Of a DNA stretch of 64,000 bases, positions 25,631 through 33,532 are shown in pieces; position 1 is the stretch's first letter, and every line of letters starts with the position of its first letter. The position numbers were made by a program, and so were the translations under genes. The notes beneath the pieces are model-generated. The model did no database searches. It worked only from the letters and a program-made list of their open reading frames with translations, and was not told the DNA's origin. Origin of the DNA: JABFSS01 sp964497975. GTDB lineage: Bacteria > Patescibacteriota > Gracilibacteria > Peribacterales > Peribacteraceae. The DNA is taken from the NCBI GenBank assembly GCA_964497975.1, contig CAZCFO010000003.1, positions 62,001 to 126,000 on the forward strand. The letters are read 5' to 3'.

Positions 25631-26470
25631 ATGCTGCGAAGGACAACACGTTTCCTCCTGTGCATTGCCTTTCTGTTCGCGTGGCTCATCGTGCCGATGA
25701 TGACCCACGCCGCGCCGGATTCGGCATATCTCACGCGGGGAACGGCGAAGGTGCTGCAAATGCTCGCGCGTTGGAACAATCGCAAGACACTGACTTTCCC
25801 AAACGTGACGCCCATGCGGATACCGCCGCGTCCGGCGGCTCCGGTGTCGCGCTTCATTCCCCAGAAGAATTATCGCCGCGGGGGAGGTGGCAGTGGAGGT
25901 GCCAACAGAACGGAGGGTTCCGGAGACACTTCATCGTCGTCCGTGAACCTTATTGCGCCGACGATCACCTTCAGTGACCTCACCAAATCACACATCGATG
26001 CGAATTTCACTCTTTCCCCGACGTCCGACAGCCCCGGAGCATTCACCTTCACCAGCGGCGATACGAGCCTCGTGACCATCAGCGGCAACACGGCCGACGT
26101 CGTGGGGGTGTACGGTACGGCCACCATCACAGCCCATCAGGCGGCGAGCGGCAATTACGCGGCTTCGGACAAGGCCATGACGCTCACGGTCTTTTACACA
26201 TACTGCGTGTCGGACCCCTGTACAAACGGAGGGACGTGCGTGCCGACGCTGCAAGGATTGTTGACGGATAATAATTACGTCTGTGAATGTCCCGATCATT
26301 ATTCCGGGATTGACTGTTTCATGCATGATCTGAATTGCTCGGAAAATGGCGGCGACCTTTTTTGTTTCAACGGCGGCAATTGCCTCCCCAGCGAGGATGG
26401 CGGAGAGTGTGATTGCGTCAATGGGTTCTGCGGAACTCGGTGCACCATTCTGCCGTCGCAGTGCGACTGA
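25631..26470 (+). CDS. Secreted protein with Ig-like and EGF-like domains
   Basis: 279 residues. Signal peptide (FLLCIAFLFAWLIVPMMTHA, cleavage near THA-AP). After a Gly-rich linker (GGGGSGGANRTEGSG) comes a BIG/cadherin-like beta domain of about 80 residues (ITFSDLTKSHIDANFTLSP to MTLTVFY). The C-terminus has a textbook EGF module: C-x4-C-TNGGTC, then CECPDHYSGIDC, and a second, less perfect one (CFNGGNC, CDCVNGFCGTRC). EGF modules are rare in bacteria and fit cell contact. TACACT ends 7 nt before the ATG. The third repeat copy starts 8 bp after its stop. Confidence 0.85.
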   Translation: MLRRTTRFLLCIAFLFAWLIVPMMTHAAPDSAYLTRGTAKVLQMLARWNNRKTLTFPNVTPMRIPPRPAAPVSRFIPQKNYRRGGGGSGGANRTEGSGDTSSSSVNLIAPTITFSDLTKSHIDANFTLSPTSDSPGAFTFTSGDTSLVTISGNTADVVGVYGTATITAHQAASGNYAASDKAMTLTVFYTYCVSDPCTNGGTCVPTLQGLLTDNNYVCECPDHYSGIDCFMHDLNCSENGGDLFCFNGGNCLPSEDGGECDCVNGFCGTRCTILPSQCD

Positions 26471-26477
26471 CCTGCCA

Positions 26478-26507
26478 GGGTCGAGCCGCCTGAACCGCGT
26501 CGGGCCA
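26478..26507. repeat. GAACCGCGTCGGGCCA repeat, copy 2
   Basis: GGGTCGAGCCGCC followed by TGAACCGCGTCGGGCCA, directly after the stop of the EGF-like gene. Continues with ATGAAC, as copy 3 does. Confidence 0.5.
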
Positions 26508-26616
26508 ATGAACAAAACATGGCACAAAAATTTCATACCTGCACGAAGCCATGCTTTTTGCGAGCAAGAGCACAGTGTGTGTCTGAGCCGGAAGCCGATC
26601 TGCTATAGTGGCCGCC

Positions 26617-29061
26617 ATGCTTGTCGTGGAACGTTCTCAAGGCCGGTTGGCGATTGCTTTGGTCTGTCTGACGCTTCTCTTCTTTCCGGTCATAGGTCTT
26701 GCCGGGACTATCACATTGCTGGACTCGGTGGGCAGCAGCGGCCGTGAAAACAGCATCGCCATCGGCGCGGACGGTTTTCCGATCATGAGTTACCGGAAAC
26801 AGACGGGCAGCGACCTTCGGGTTTTCCACTGCAGCGATGCGGAATGCACGGACGGCACTGCAACCACCCTCTATACGACTGGCGACACAGGTTATGAAAC
26901 GACCATTGCCATCGGAGATGATGGTCTGCCGCGCATCTTGTTCATGGATAACGGCACCGACCTCCGCTTTGCCAATTGTGACAATGCGGCCTGCACGACC
27001 GCATCATTTGAAGTGATCAGCAACGACGCCGTGGGCGGGTACCACCCGTCTTTCGTCATTCCCGAAGACGGACTGCCCTTCATTGTCTCGCTGACGTGGG
27101 GCGAGGATTTCCCATTGATGGCCTTTAAATGCGCCGATGCCGATTGTACGAGCAGCACCGCAACCGAGCTCACCGCGGGTGAAGACACCATGGACATCTC
27201 CGTCGCCATCGGCGCGGACGGCTTTCCCATCATCAGTTACTACGACTATCTCACGGGAGAGTTGAAATTCACCGACTGTGATGATGACACCTGTTCCATC
27301 AATACGAGCAGGGTTATCGATACCACAGGCAACGTCGGGCGCTATAACGAGGTGCAATTGGGAAATGATGATCTGCCATTCATCGCATATTACGATGCAA
27401 CCAACGGCAATGTGAAAGCCGCGCACTGTGCGAATGAGACGTGCTCGTCGGCAACGATCACCGTCGTCGATTCATCTGCAGATGACGTTGGTCAGAATAT
27501 CTCCATGGCTATCGGGGACGACGGCTTCCCCATCATGGGCTACTACAACTTTACGGAAAGTGAGTTCAAAATAGCACATTGTTCGAACACCGCCTGCTCG
27601 GCAAGTACCGTGCAGACGGTGGATCAGTCGGGAAGCGTATCGTACGGTTTCAGCAGTGACGTCGCTATTGCAGAAAATGGCTTTCCGGTCTTCGCCGTGA
27701 ATGACGATAACAACGGCGCGATCGTGGCCATGCTCTGTTCGGACTACAGTTGCGATCTCAATGTGCCCGACCCGCCATCGGATCTTTCTGTAGAGGTAAG
27801 CGGAACGACGGTGCAGTTCTCCTGGACAAATCCTTCGGATGCCGATTTTGACAGCATCGTTATCCGCACGGCCGGATCGTATTATCCGGATACCATCACC
27901 GAGGGCGACCCTGTGGCGACGGGCATCACGGGAACGTCCTACGATCACACGTCGGTGGAAGATGGCCTGCATTACTACAGCGTGTTCGCGGTGGACGAAG
28001 CGGGCAACTACTCGATACAGGCCAGTGCCATAGCATTCGTCGGCACCGAAACGGCGTCCGCCGACGTATGCACGTTGCAGGCACACTGGCCTTTGGATTC
28101 ATTTGATGACTCGACGGCTCCCGACGAAAGCGGCAACGGTTTCGATGCCGTGGACTTGGCCGGCGGCGGCACGCCCGATCTCTTCGCCGGCGTGCCGGAA
28201 AACGGCCCCGTGACGAACCCATACAGCTACGAATTTTCAGCTGCGCATCTCGATTACTTGCGTGCGGCGCGACCCGTCGAAGACGACTTCACGCTCTGCG
28301 CGTGGGTGAAAACCACGGCGGCGGGCAGCGGCGACGATCATTGGGAGTCACGGGCGATTTTGCATGCCGAATCGCCCGGTTCGGCCAATGATTTCGGTTT
28401 TGGCATGAATCAGGATAACCATCTGGTATTTGGAAACGGTGATGGCATGAGCGAATACACCTTTTCCGGCAATACGGACATCAATACCGGCGAATGGGTC
28501 CATTCCTGCGTCACGCGCCGGAAATCCTCCGGGGCCATCCGCCTGTATGTCAACGGCGAGTTGGACGGCGCAGGCGTCGGCTCCAGCACGTCGTTGACTG
28601 ACAGCGACTACATCTACATTGCCGGAGCAAATGACGGAGGCGAGCATTGGGACGGCTATATCGATGATATCCGCATCTATGACTACGTGCTCAACGGGGC
28701 GGAGATACGCTCTATCGCCAACCGGACTGCTGCCTGTCTTGCGCCGGTTTCCTCTTCCTCTTCCTCTTCAACTTTCTCTTCAACTTCATCTTCCTCGCCC
28801 GCGCAGCAGTCAGGGGGCGGACGTCGGGGAAGCCCCGGGCGTGGCGGTACCGCACCGACTCTCACCGCTCCACGAAGCCCCCCTCAGCCACATGCCGCAG
28901 CACCCGTGTCTCCCGTCGCAACCGCCAAAGAATCACTGTCAGTGAACATGCGCATCCGTACCTGTGATCGCGTCATGAATTGGTTCAAAAATGACGCGAA
29001 GATGCTCGGCCGAGTGAATGATCGCCTCGCGAAACGATTTGGCTTCACATGCACGCAATAG
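26617..29061 (+). CDS. Large secreted protein: beta-propeller-like repeats, FN3, LamG
   Basis: 814 residues from the ATG at 26617; TATAGT (26604-26609) ends 7 nt upstream, so the GTG at 26608 is rejected. Signal peptide LAIALVCLTLLFFPVIGLAG. About seven repeats of about 52 residues follow (IAIGDDGLP-I/F, SYYD, L-K-F/V-HC-x4-C, then T-x-V-D), resembling blades of a sialidase or integrin-like propeller with one disulfide each. Then an FN3 domain (PPSDLSVEVSGTTVQFSWTN), a LamG/concanavalin-like domain (HWPLDSF to YIDDIRIYDYVLNG), a Ser-rich linker, and a C-terminal helical segment (CDRVMNWFKNDAKMLGRVND). Likely a surface binding protein; no catalytic motif seen. Confidence 0.85.
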   Translation: MLVVERSQGRLAIALVCLTLLFFPVIGLAGTITLLDSVGSSGRENSIAIGADGFPIMSYRKQTGSDLRVFHCSDAECTDGTATTLYTTGDTGYETTIAIGDDGLPRILFMDNGTDLRFANCDNAACTTASFEVISNDAVGGYHPSFVIPEDGLPFIVSLTWGEDFPLMAFKCADADCTSSTATELTAGEDTMDISVAIGADGFPIISYYDYLTGELKFTDCDDDTCSINTSRVIDTTGNVGRYNEVQLGNDDLPFIAYYDATNGNVKAAHCANETCSSATITVVDSSADDVGQNISMAIGDDGFPIMGYYNFTESEFKIAHCSNTACSASTVQTVDQSGSVSYGFSSDVAIAENGFPVFAVNDDNNGAIVAMLCSDYSCDLNVPDPPSDLSVEVSGTTVQFSWTNPSDADFDSIVIRTAGSYYPDTITEGDPVATGITGTSYDHTSVEDGLHYYSVFAVDEAGNYSIQASAIAFVGTETASADVCTLQAHWPLDSFDDSTAPDESGNGFDAVDLAGGGTPDLFAGVPENGPVTNPYSYEFSAAHLDYLRAARPVEDDFTLCAWVKTTAAGSGDDHWESRAILHAESPGSANDFGFGMNQDNHLVFGNGDGMSEYTFSGNTDINTGEWVHSCVTRRKSSGAIRLYVNGELDGAGVGSSTSLTDSDYIYIAGANDGGEHWDGYIDDIRIYDYVLNGAEIRSIANRTAACLAPVSSSSSSSTFSSTSSSSPAQQSGGGRRGSPGRGGTAPTLTAPRSPPQPHAAAPVSPVATAKESLSVNMRIRTCDRVMNWFKNDAKMLGRVNDRLAKRFGFTCTQ

Positions 29062-29069
29062 TATCCGAG

Positions 29070-29165
29070 TGGATTCAAACCACCTGAACCGCGTCGCGCC
29101 ATGAACCCGAACGAGCAACGCGAGTGAGTGGTTCATGGCAGCGCCATTATTGGTACTGTCATGAA
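29070..29165. repeat. GAACCGCGTCG repeat copy 3 fused to a CATGAACC hairpin
   Basis: 29070-29101 is copy 3 of the GAACCGCGTCG-type repeat. It abuts a hairpin CATGAACC...GGTTCATGGCAGCGCCATT and the GGTACTGTCATGA tail. This hairpin matches 24361-24435 except that the inner segment is inverted. Confidence 0.55.
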
Positions 29166-29434
29166 TTTTTTCTGCGAGGCGGCGATGATTCCAGTGCTGC
29201 CAGCACTCGCTTCTGGAATTCATAGTCATTGATGCCCGCATGGTACGTGTTGCGCTTGCTCATGAGCACTCGCGCCATCTCGCAGGTGGACTGCTGAAAA
29301 TAGCAGATGACCCCTTCGCCGAATCTGACCGCTTCCTGCAGCAGTTTTTTGGTCTCGGCCTCATGGATTCCCGGTTCAGGAATCGCCGATTCCGCGATCA
29401 GATACAGCTCCGCAATGGATCGTTCTTTCGTCAT
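29159..29434 (-). CDS. Uncharacterised small helical protein
   Basis: 91 residues from the MTKERSIAELYLIAESAIPE start. Helical; contains EAVRFGEGVICYFQQS and YEFQKRVLAALESS. Not recognised. Lies 44 bp downstream of the HTH regulator on the same strand and may be the last gene of the DUF2975 operon. The last residues fall in the hairpin repeat, so the C-terminus may have been altered by it. Confidence 0.5.
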   Translation of the reverse strand: MTKERSIAELYLIAESAIPEPGIHEAETKKLLQEAVRFGEGVICYFQQSTCEMARVLMSKRNTYHAGINDYEFQKRVLAALESSPPRRKNS

Positions 29435-29478
29435 GGAAATGAAGGAAGCAGGCCACTGTTCATACGATGTTCCCGAGC

Positions 29479-29682
29479 TCATTCGCGGTATTCCAGAATA
29501 TCCCCCGGCTGGCAGTCCAGCGCCTTGCAGATGGCGTCCAGCGTCGGGAACCGGATCGCCTTGGCTTTGCCGTTCTTGAGGATGGAGATGTTGGCCATGG
29601 TGATGCCCACCTTTTCCGAGAGTTCGGTGACGCTCATTTTGCGCCTGGCCAGCATGACGTCGAGATTGATGAGAATAGGCAT
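29479..29682 (-). CDS. Cro/CI-type HTH regulator (YozG-like)
   Basis: 67 residues, all HTH: MLARRKMSVTELSEKVGIT, ANISILKNGKAKAIRFPTLD, AICKALDCQPGDILEY. This is the YozG/HTH_26-type family that is commonly paired with DUF2975 membrane proteins. The gene lies 10 bp after the DUF2975 gene. Its likely target is the ACAATA-N6-TATTGT site upstream of that operon, which is inference. Confidence 0.88.
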   Translation of the reverse strand: MPILINLDVMLARRKMSVTELSEKVGITMANISILKNGKAKAIRFPTLDAICKALDCQPGDILEYRE

Positions 29683-29692
29683 GGGTGAGGGG

Positions 29693-30190
29693 TTACACGG
29701 TCAAATCCTGTTCCGACTTCATGTCGACGGCGCTTTGGATCAGCTTCTGCAGCACGGCCGCGAACGTGGCGACGACCAGCGGGGCGACCGTGATCGCCGC
29801 GCCGATGAGGATGACGCCGGGGGCGTCATCCAGTTCCGCGAACACGTAGACGAGCGGCATGCAGGCCGCATAGAGGACGCTCATGGCAATGGCGCAGTAC
29901 CGGATGAGTCTCAGCGCTTCCACGGAGAGCTCCGAGAACGCATTGTTGCCGTCGATGTTCTGCAGCAACCTGAATGCCTGATACAGGGCGATGAAAAACG
30001 GCACCGGCGTCGCGAAGAAGCCGACCAGCGCGGAATTGATCACGAAACCGAATCCCGGCGGCGCCTTCATCAGTTGCGCGTAGAGCCAGGGGAACAGGAA
30101 TACGCACATCGTCAGCACGCCGAGTCCTATGACCACAATGACCGCCTTCAGGACGAACGTGGACGCGCGTTTGCGAATGACATCTTTCAT
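29693..30190 (-). CDS. DUF2975 family membrane protein
   Basis: 165 residues from MKDVIRKRAST, four hydrophobic helices: VLKAVIVVIGLGVLTMCVFLFPWLYA, INSALVGFFATPVPFFIALYQAFRLL, IRYCAIAMSVLYAACMPLVYVFAE and VILIGAAITVAPLVVATFAAVLQKLI. The FRLLQNID-NNAFSELSVEALRLIRYCA stretch is the family signature. Function unknown; it normally comes with a small HTH regulator, as here. A paralogue without an HTH partner is at 60297, and both have the same operator upstream. Confidence 0.85.
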   Translation of the reverse strand: MKDVIRKRASTFVLKAVIVVIGLGVLTMCVFLFPWLYAQLMKAPPGFGFVINSALVGFFATPVPFFIALYQAFRLLQNIDGNNAFSELSVEALRLIRYCAIAMSVLYAACMPLVYVFAELDDAPGVILIGAAITVAPLVVATFAAVLQKLIQSAVDMKSEQDLTV

Positions 30191-30237
30191 ACGGAGAGGA
30201 GGAACACAGGAATGATGGCCTGCGTATGGAACCACAG

Positions 30238-30268
30238 GTTTTATCGAATTACAATAAAAATATATTGT
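30238..30268. promoter_or_regulatory. Putative operator, copy 1, upstream of DUF2975/HTH operon
   Basis: Palindrome ACAATA (30251-30256), N6, TATTGT (30263-30268), preceded by TTTATCG. The same arrangement, TTTATCG-N4-RCAATA-N6-TATTGTTTT, is at 60780-60812 upstream of the second DUF2975 gene. Confidence 0.55.
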
Positions 30269-30311
30269 TTTTCAGTCTTCCTCGAAGAAATATCGAACCA
30301 GCCAGAAAAGG

Positions 30312-30704
30312 TCACAGCTTCTGCACCGAATCGGTCACCGAGAAAATTCCTTCGACGTCGTATTTTTGCCAGTGGTCCGTGCTCAGCAGTTCGATGGGCG
30401 TGATGAGGCCGGTGGCGGTAAAGCGGTCACCCGTCTCGAGGCCGGGGCCCTGCTGCGACATGGCGCTGAAATCGACCGCGTAGTAGTCGCCGGCGTCCGT
30501 CTTGATGCCCAGCGCGCACTCCATCGTCTGCGGGCCGCTCGTGTCGCGGTGCGGCAGGCAGACGTACTCGCCCGTGAGGGTTCCGCGATACGCGGCGATC
30601 CCGCTCCCGTCGCCCTGTTTTTCGTTATAGATGTAGGCGTTGAATGCGAAGAATCCCGCGATCAGGACAATCACGGTTCCGATGATGAGGGGGAGTGTCT
30701 TCAT
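30312..30704 (-). CDS. Small membrane-anchored protein
   Basis: 130 residues from MKTLPLIIG. N-terminal anchor LIIGTVIVLIAGFFAFNAYI, then an extracytoplasmic beta-rich domain (GIAAYRGTLTGEYVCLPHRD, GDYYAVDFSAMSQQGP, GDRFTATGLITPIELLS). The layout resembles small OB-fold periplasmic proteins, but the family is not recognised. Own gene, between the divergent DUF2975 operon and the metallopeptidase gene. Confidence 0.7.
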   Translation of the reverse strand: MKTLPLIIGTVIVLIAGFFAFNAYIYNEKQGDGSGIAAYRGTLTGEYVCLPHRDTSGPQTMECALGIKTDAGDYYAVDFSAMSQQGPGLETGDRFTATGLITPIELLSTDHWQKYDVEGIFSVTDSVQKL

Positions 30705-30745
30705 ATACTTCCTTAACGGATTATGCGGCAGATGGTTACAGGGCA

Positions 30746-30774
30746 TTGCACGAAACTTGACATAAGTGTATAGT
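30746..30774 (+). promoter_or_regulatory. Promoter of the putative metallopeptidase
   Basis: TTGCAC (30746-30751), 17-nt spacer, TATAGT (30769-30774), then 9 nt to the ATG at 30784. Leaderless geometry. A TTGACA at 30757-30762 has no matching -10. Confidence 0.65.
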
Positions 30775-30783
30775 AGTTTCTTG

Positions 30784-31716
30784 ATGCTCAAATCATCCTT
30801 CGACATTACGGGCAATGCCGATGCGGAGGAAGTCCGGCAGGAGATCATCAAAGAGCGCCGGAACGGCCTAACCCCTGTTCCGGGCGAAATTCCCAAAACT
30901 ACCGAACAACTGGAGGTTCTGGAGATGGTGAACGCGCGCATCGACAAAGAATGCGAGGCACTGGGCGTCGTGTCGGGGGACCGCTTGCTGCCGCAGCAGG
31001 TGCACATTCTTCCTCAGCGCATGTATGCGGCAAAGTTCGGAAGCGCTCCCGCCGTTTCCGTCATCGAAGAGCATGCCGTCTACGTCCGGGAGGGGCCGTA
31101 TAGCCGGGAACAATTCGCGCATCTGATGATGCACGAAGCGCTGCATCCGCGGGGATTCCAGCGGTACTACGGCAATGCGGCGACGGATACCTGGCTCAAC
31201 TCCCGCACCGGATCCGCAATCATCACTCCCCGGCAAAAGGCGGTGAATAACTTCCGGACCGAACCGTTGCGCTATTTTGGAAGCCTGAATGAGTCCGTCG
31301 TGGAGGCGCTGGCATTGGAATTGCTTCAACAAGAGGGACATGCTGCGGCCGTCGACAATTACGGGGAAGACCGCAAACTCCTGCAGGATATTCTGCGGAT
31401 CATCGCCAGGAAAAACGGTGTGGAGATCATGGATGTATGGCGGACATTTAAACGGAGCAACTTCACCGGCGAGCTGATGCATCTGCGTGAGCTCGAGCGT
31501 GCCCTGGAGCCGGGCGCTCTCCGGCTGTACGCGCATGTCGATGCGGGGAATTCCAAAATGATTGCCGGGATGCGGGAGTACCTGACGGCTACGGATCCTT
31601 CCGAAAAGGAGCGTCTCGCTGGCTTGATTCTCAGCGGGCATTTGCCCGCGAACCGCGGCGAGGTGGAGAAGTACAAGCGCCGGTTACAACCGGATGCGGG
31701 CACGCCGCGCGCGTGA
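30784..31716 (+). CDS. Putative zinc metallopeptidase (HExxH)
   Basis: 310 residues from the ATG at 30784. LMMHEALHPRGF supplies HEALH at about residues 117-121, and NESVVEALALELL about 50 residues later supplies a downstream Glu, as in gluzincin-type peptidases. No signal peptide, so cytosolic, or exported by another route. The remaining sequence is helical and not recognised. Without a family match the peptidase call rests on the motif and its spacing. Confidence 0.6.
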   Translation: MLKSSFDITGNADAEEVRQEIIKERRNGLTPVPGEIPKTTEQLEVLEMVNARIDKECEALGVVSGDRLLPQQVHILPQRMYAAKFGSAPAVSVIEEHAVYVREGPYSREQFAHLMMHEALHPRGFQRYYGNAATDTWLNSRTGSAIITPRQKAVNNFRTEPLRYFGSLNESVVEALALELLQQEGHAAAVDNYGEDRKLLQDILRIIARKNGVEIMDVWRTFKRSNFTGELMHLRELERALEPGALRLYAHVDAGNSKMIAGMREYLTATDPSEKERLAGLILSGHLPANRGEVEKYKRRLQPDAGTPRA

Positions 31717-31722
31717 GCTCGC

Positions 31723-32157
31723 TCACTTCTTCCCGATCACCGCTCCCGCCAGGCCCGGGCGTTTCGCCGCGGCCTTGAGGACCTTCTTCAGCGTCGGGAG
31801 ATCCAGATCCTCGATTTTTTTGAACCGGATGCAGCTCCTCCCCACACTGACCTTGCCGAGTTCGTTTTTGTACGTCTCGGCGAGGTACTTTCCGTCTACG
31901 ACCGCGCAGACGTACAGGCTGATGTAGTTCTTCTGGCTGGCGAGCGACACGACCGGCCACTGGATCATCTCTTTCTTATAATTTTTGTACGGAAACGATC
32001 CGTACCCGGGCATGTTGTACGCGAAGTGCGGCTTGAGCGACGGTGCCGTCTTCAGGATGAAGTCGTGCAGGAATTCCAGGGGCTCGCGCCGCTCGGGAGG
32101 GAGGGCATCGAAATATTCCCGTACGGTTTTCGCCTTTGTCGGCTTGAACATGTTCAT
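31723..32157 (-). CDS. DUF1801 / YdhG-like protein
   Basis: 144 residues. The family signature is clear: REYFDALPPERREPLEFLHD, FAYNMPGYGSF, YISLYVCAV and the C-terminal CIRFKKIEDLD. DUF1801 has a YdhG/Frataxin-like fold; proposed roles as iron chaperone are weakly supported. Converges on the metallopeptidase gene with 6 bp between stops and precedes the VOC gene on the same strand. Confidence 0.85.
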   Translation of the reverse strand: MNMFKPTKAKTVREYFDALPPERREPLEFLHDFILKTAPSLKPHFAYNMPGYGSFPYKNYKKEMIQWPVVSLASQKNYISLYVCAVVDGKYLAETYKNELGKVSVGRSCIRFKKIEDLDLPTLKKVLKAAAKRPGLAGAVIGKK

Positions 32158-32179
32158 AACGGAGCGGGGAAGTCGTCAT

Positions 32180-33109
32180 TCATTTTCCGTCGTAGGCCTT
32201 CTGTAGTTTTGCGAGGTCGAACCTCTTCATCCGCAGGAACGCCCGGATGACGCGGTCGATCTTTTCCTCATCGCCGCTCGCGAGCATCTCGTTCATCGCC
32301 ACGGGGGTGATCTGCCAGCTGAGGCCGTACTTGTCCTTGATCCACCCGCACTGCTCGGCCTCGGGCACGGCGGAGAGCCTGTCGGAGTAGTAATCGATTT
32401 CGGTCTGGTCTTTGCACTGGACGAGGAGCGACACGGCTTCGTTGAAGCCGAATTTGTGCATATGGCCGCTGTCCATGGCGGTGAACCACTGACCCTCCAG
32501 CATGAATTCCGCGAACATGATTTTCGCCGCCGGCTCCGGCGACGCACCGGGCGGATAAGGGGCGGTCATCCCGCGCCGGGCGTCTTTGAACACCGATACG
32601 TAAAAGTCGATCGCTTCATCCGCTTTGCCCGTTCTCTCTCCGGTGAACATGAGCGAGGGGATGATGAACGGCCGCGGCTCGCCTTCCGGCTTGGTGAGGA
32701 TCAGCTGCCAGCTGACACCGTATTTGTCCTGGATCCAGCCGTAATGATCGCTGAAGGGATATTTGTCGAGCGGCATGAGCGGCTTGCCGCCGTCGGAGAG
32801 CTTTTCCCAGAGCGCATCGAGATTCTTCCGCGCATCTTTGTCTTTTGACGGATCAAAATTGAGCATGAACGAAATGCACGGATTGATCCTGAAGGCGGGA
32901 CCGGCACCTGCCTGTCCGGCAGGCAGGCTGATGCCCATGAAGGAAAAGCCGCACAGGTCGAACGACACGATGTCGCAATCGCCCGAGGGCGTATTGCGGA
33001 TGGTCGACGTATGCGTGAGCTTCGAGCCGTTACCGAAGGCGGAGACGAAGAATTCTGCCGCTTCCTTGGCCTGTGTATCGAACCAAAGATGGGGAATGAT
33101 TTTCTGCAT
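32180..33109 (-). CDS. Tandem PhnB-like VOC family protein
   Basis: 309 residues from MQKIIPHLWFDTQ; TATAGT ends 6 nt upstream of the ATG. Two PhnB/3-dmu-9_3-mt type vicinal oxygen chelate domains: the first ends SDHYGWIQDKYGVSWQ, the second CGWIKDKYGLSWQ. Such proteins are often annotated as glyoxalase-like or 3-demethylubiquinone methyltransferase-like but mostly have unknown substrates. An insertion LPAGQAGAG (nt about 32908-32928) interrupts the first domain; it is the translation of a perfect palindrome CCTGCCTG-N5-CAGGCAGG, a mobile-repeat scar. Confidence 0.88.
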   Translation of the reverse strand: MQKIIPHLWFDTQAKEAAEFFVSAFGNGSKLTHTSTIRNTPSGDCDIVSFDLCGFSFMGISLPAGQAGAGPAFRINPCISFMLNFDPSKDKDARKNLDALWEKLSDGGKPLMPLDKYPFSDHYGWIQDKYGVSWQLILTKPEGEPRPFIIPSLMFTGERTGKADEAIDFYVSVFKDARRGMTAPYPPGASPEPAAKIMFAEFMLEGQWFTAMDSGHMHKFGFNEAVSLLVQCKDQTEIDYYSDRLSAVPEAEQCGWIKDKYGLSWQITPVAMNEMLASGDEEKIDRVIRAFLRMKRFDLAKLQKAYDGK

Positions 33110-33224
33110 TCGGGGACTATAGCAGCGAGCACTGCGGCGAACGAGGATTTTCCCGTGCAATATGCTCCGCCATGCGCACTTCGCGCACGGACCGATGGTT
33201 CTGAAGAACTGAAGACGGTCATCC

Positions 33225-33461
33225 TTATTCCTCGCCCACGGTCCGCGTCTCGATTTTCACGTCGATGGGAAGGTCCAGTTCCAAGAGCTTCCTCCGCGTC
33301 TGTGCCAGCGCTTCCCGCGCGCCTCCTTTAAAATCGTCCGGCACGATCAGGAGCAGCCGGGACTCCTCTCCGCGGCTGATGCGCTCCAGAGTCACGCGTC
33401 GCGGCATGTGCGACTGCAGCGCAGTATGGATCCAGCCGATGCGGTCAAAGTGATCGTCCAT
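33225..33461 (-). CDS. Small uncharacterised protein
   Basis: 78 residues, alpha/beta (RLLLIVPDDFKGGAREALAQ, LDLPIDVKIETRTV). TACAGA lies 6 nt before the ATG, supporting the start. No family recognised. Divergent from the flavoprotein gene. Confidence 0.6.
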   Translation of the reverse strand: MDDHFDRIGWIHTALQSHMPRRVTLERISRGEESRLLLIVPDDFKGGAREALAQTRRKLLELDLPIDVKIETRTVGEE

Positions 33462-33532
33462 GGGGTATCTGTAAGACGATATGAAAACATCATGAATGCA
33501 TGGCAGTCAATGCCCTCCTCTATACTCCACGC

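Noticed and set aside
30757..30762. TTGACA as the -35 of the metallopeptidase gene
   Set aside because: Only 6 nt from TATAGT; TTGCAC at 30746 has the proper 17-nt spacing.
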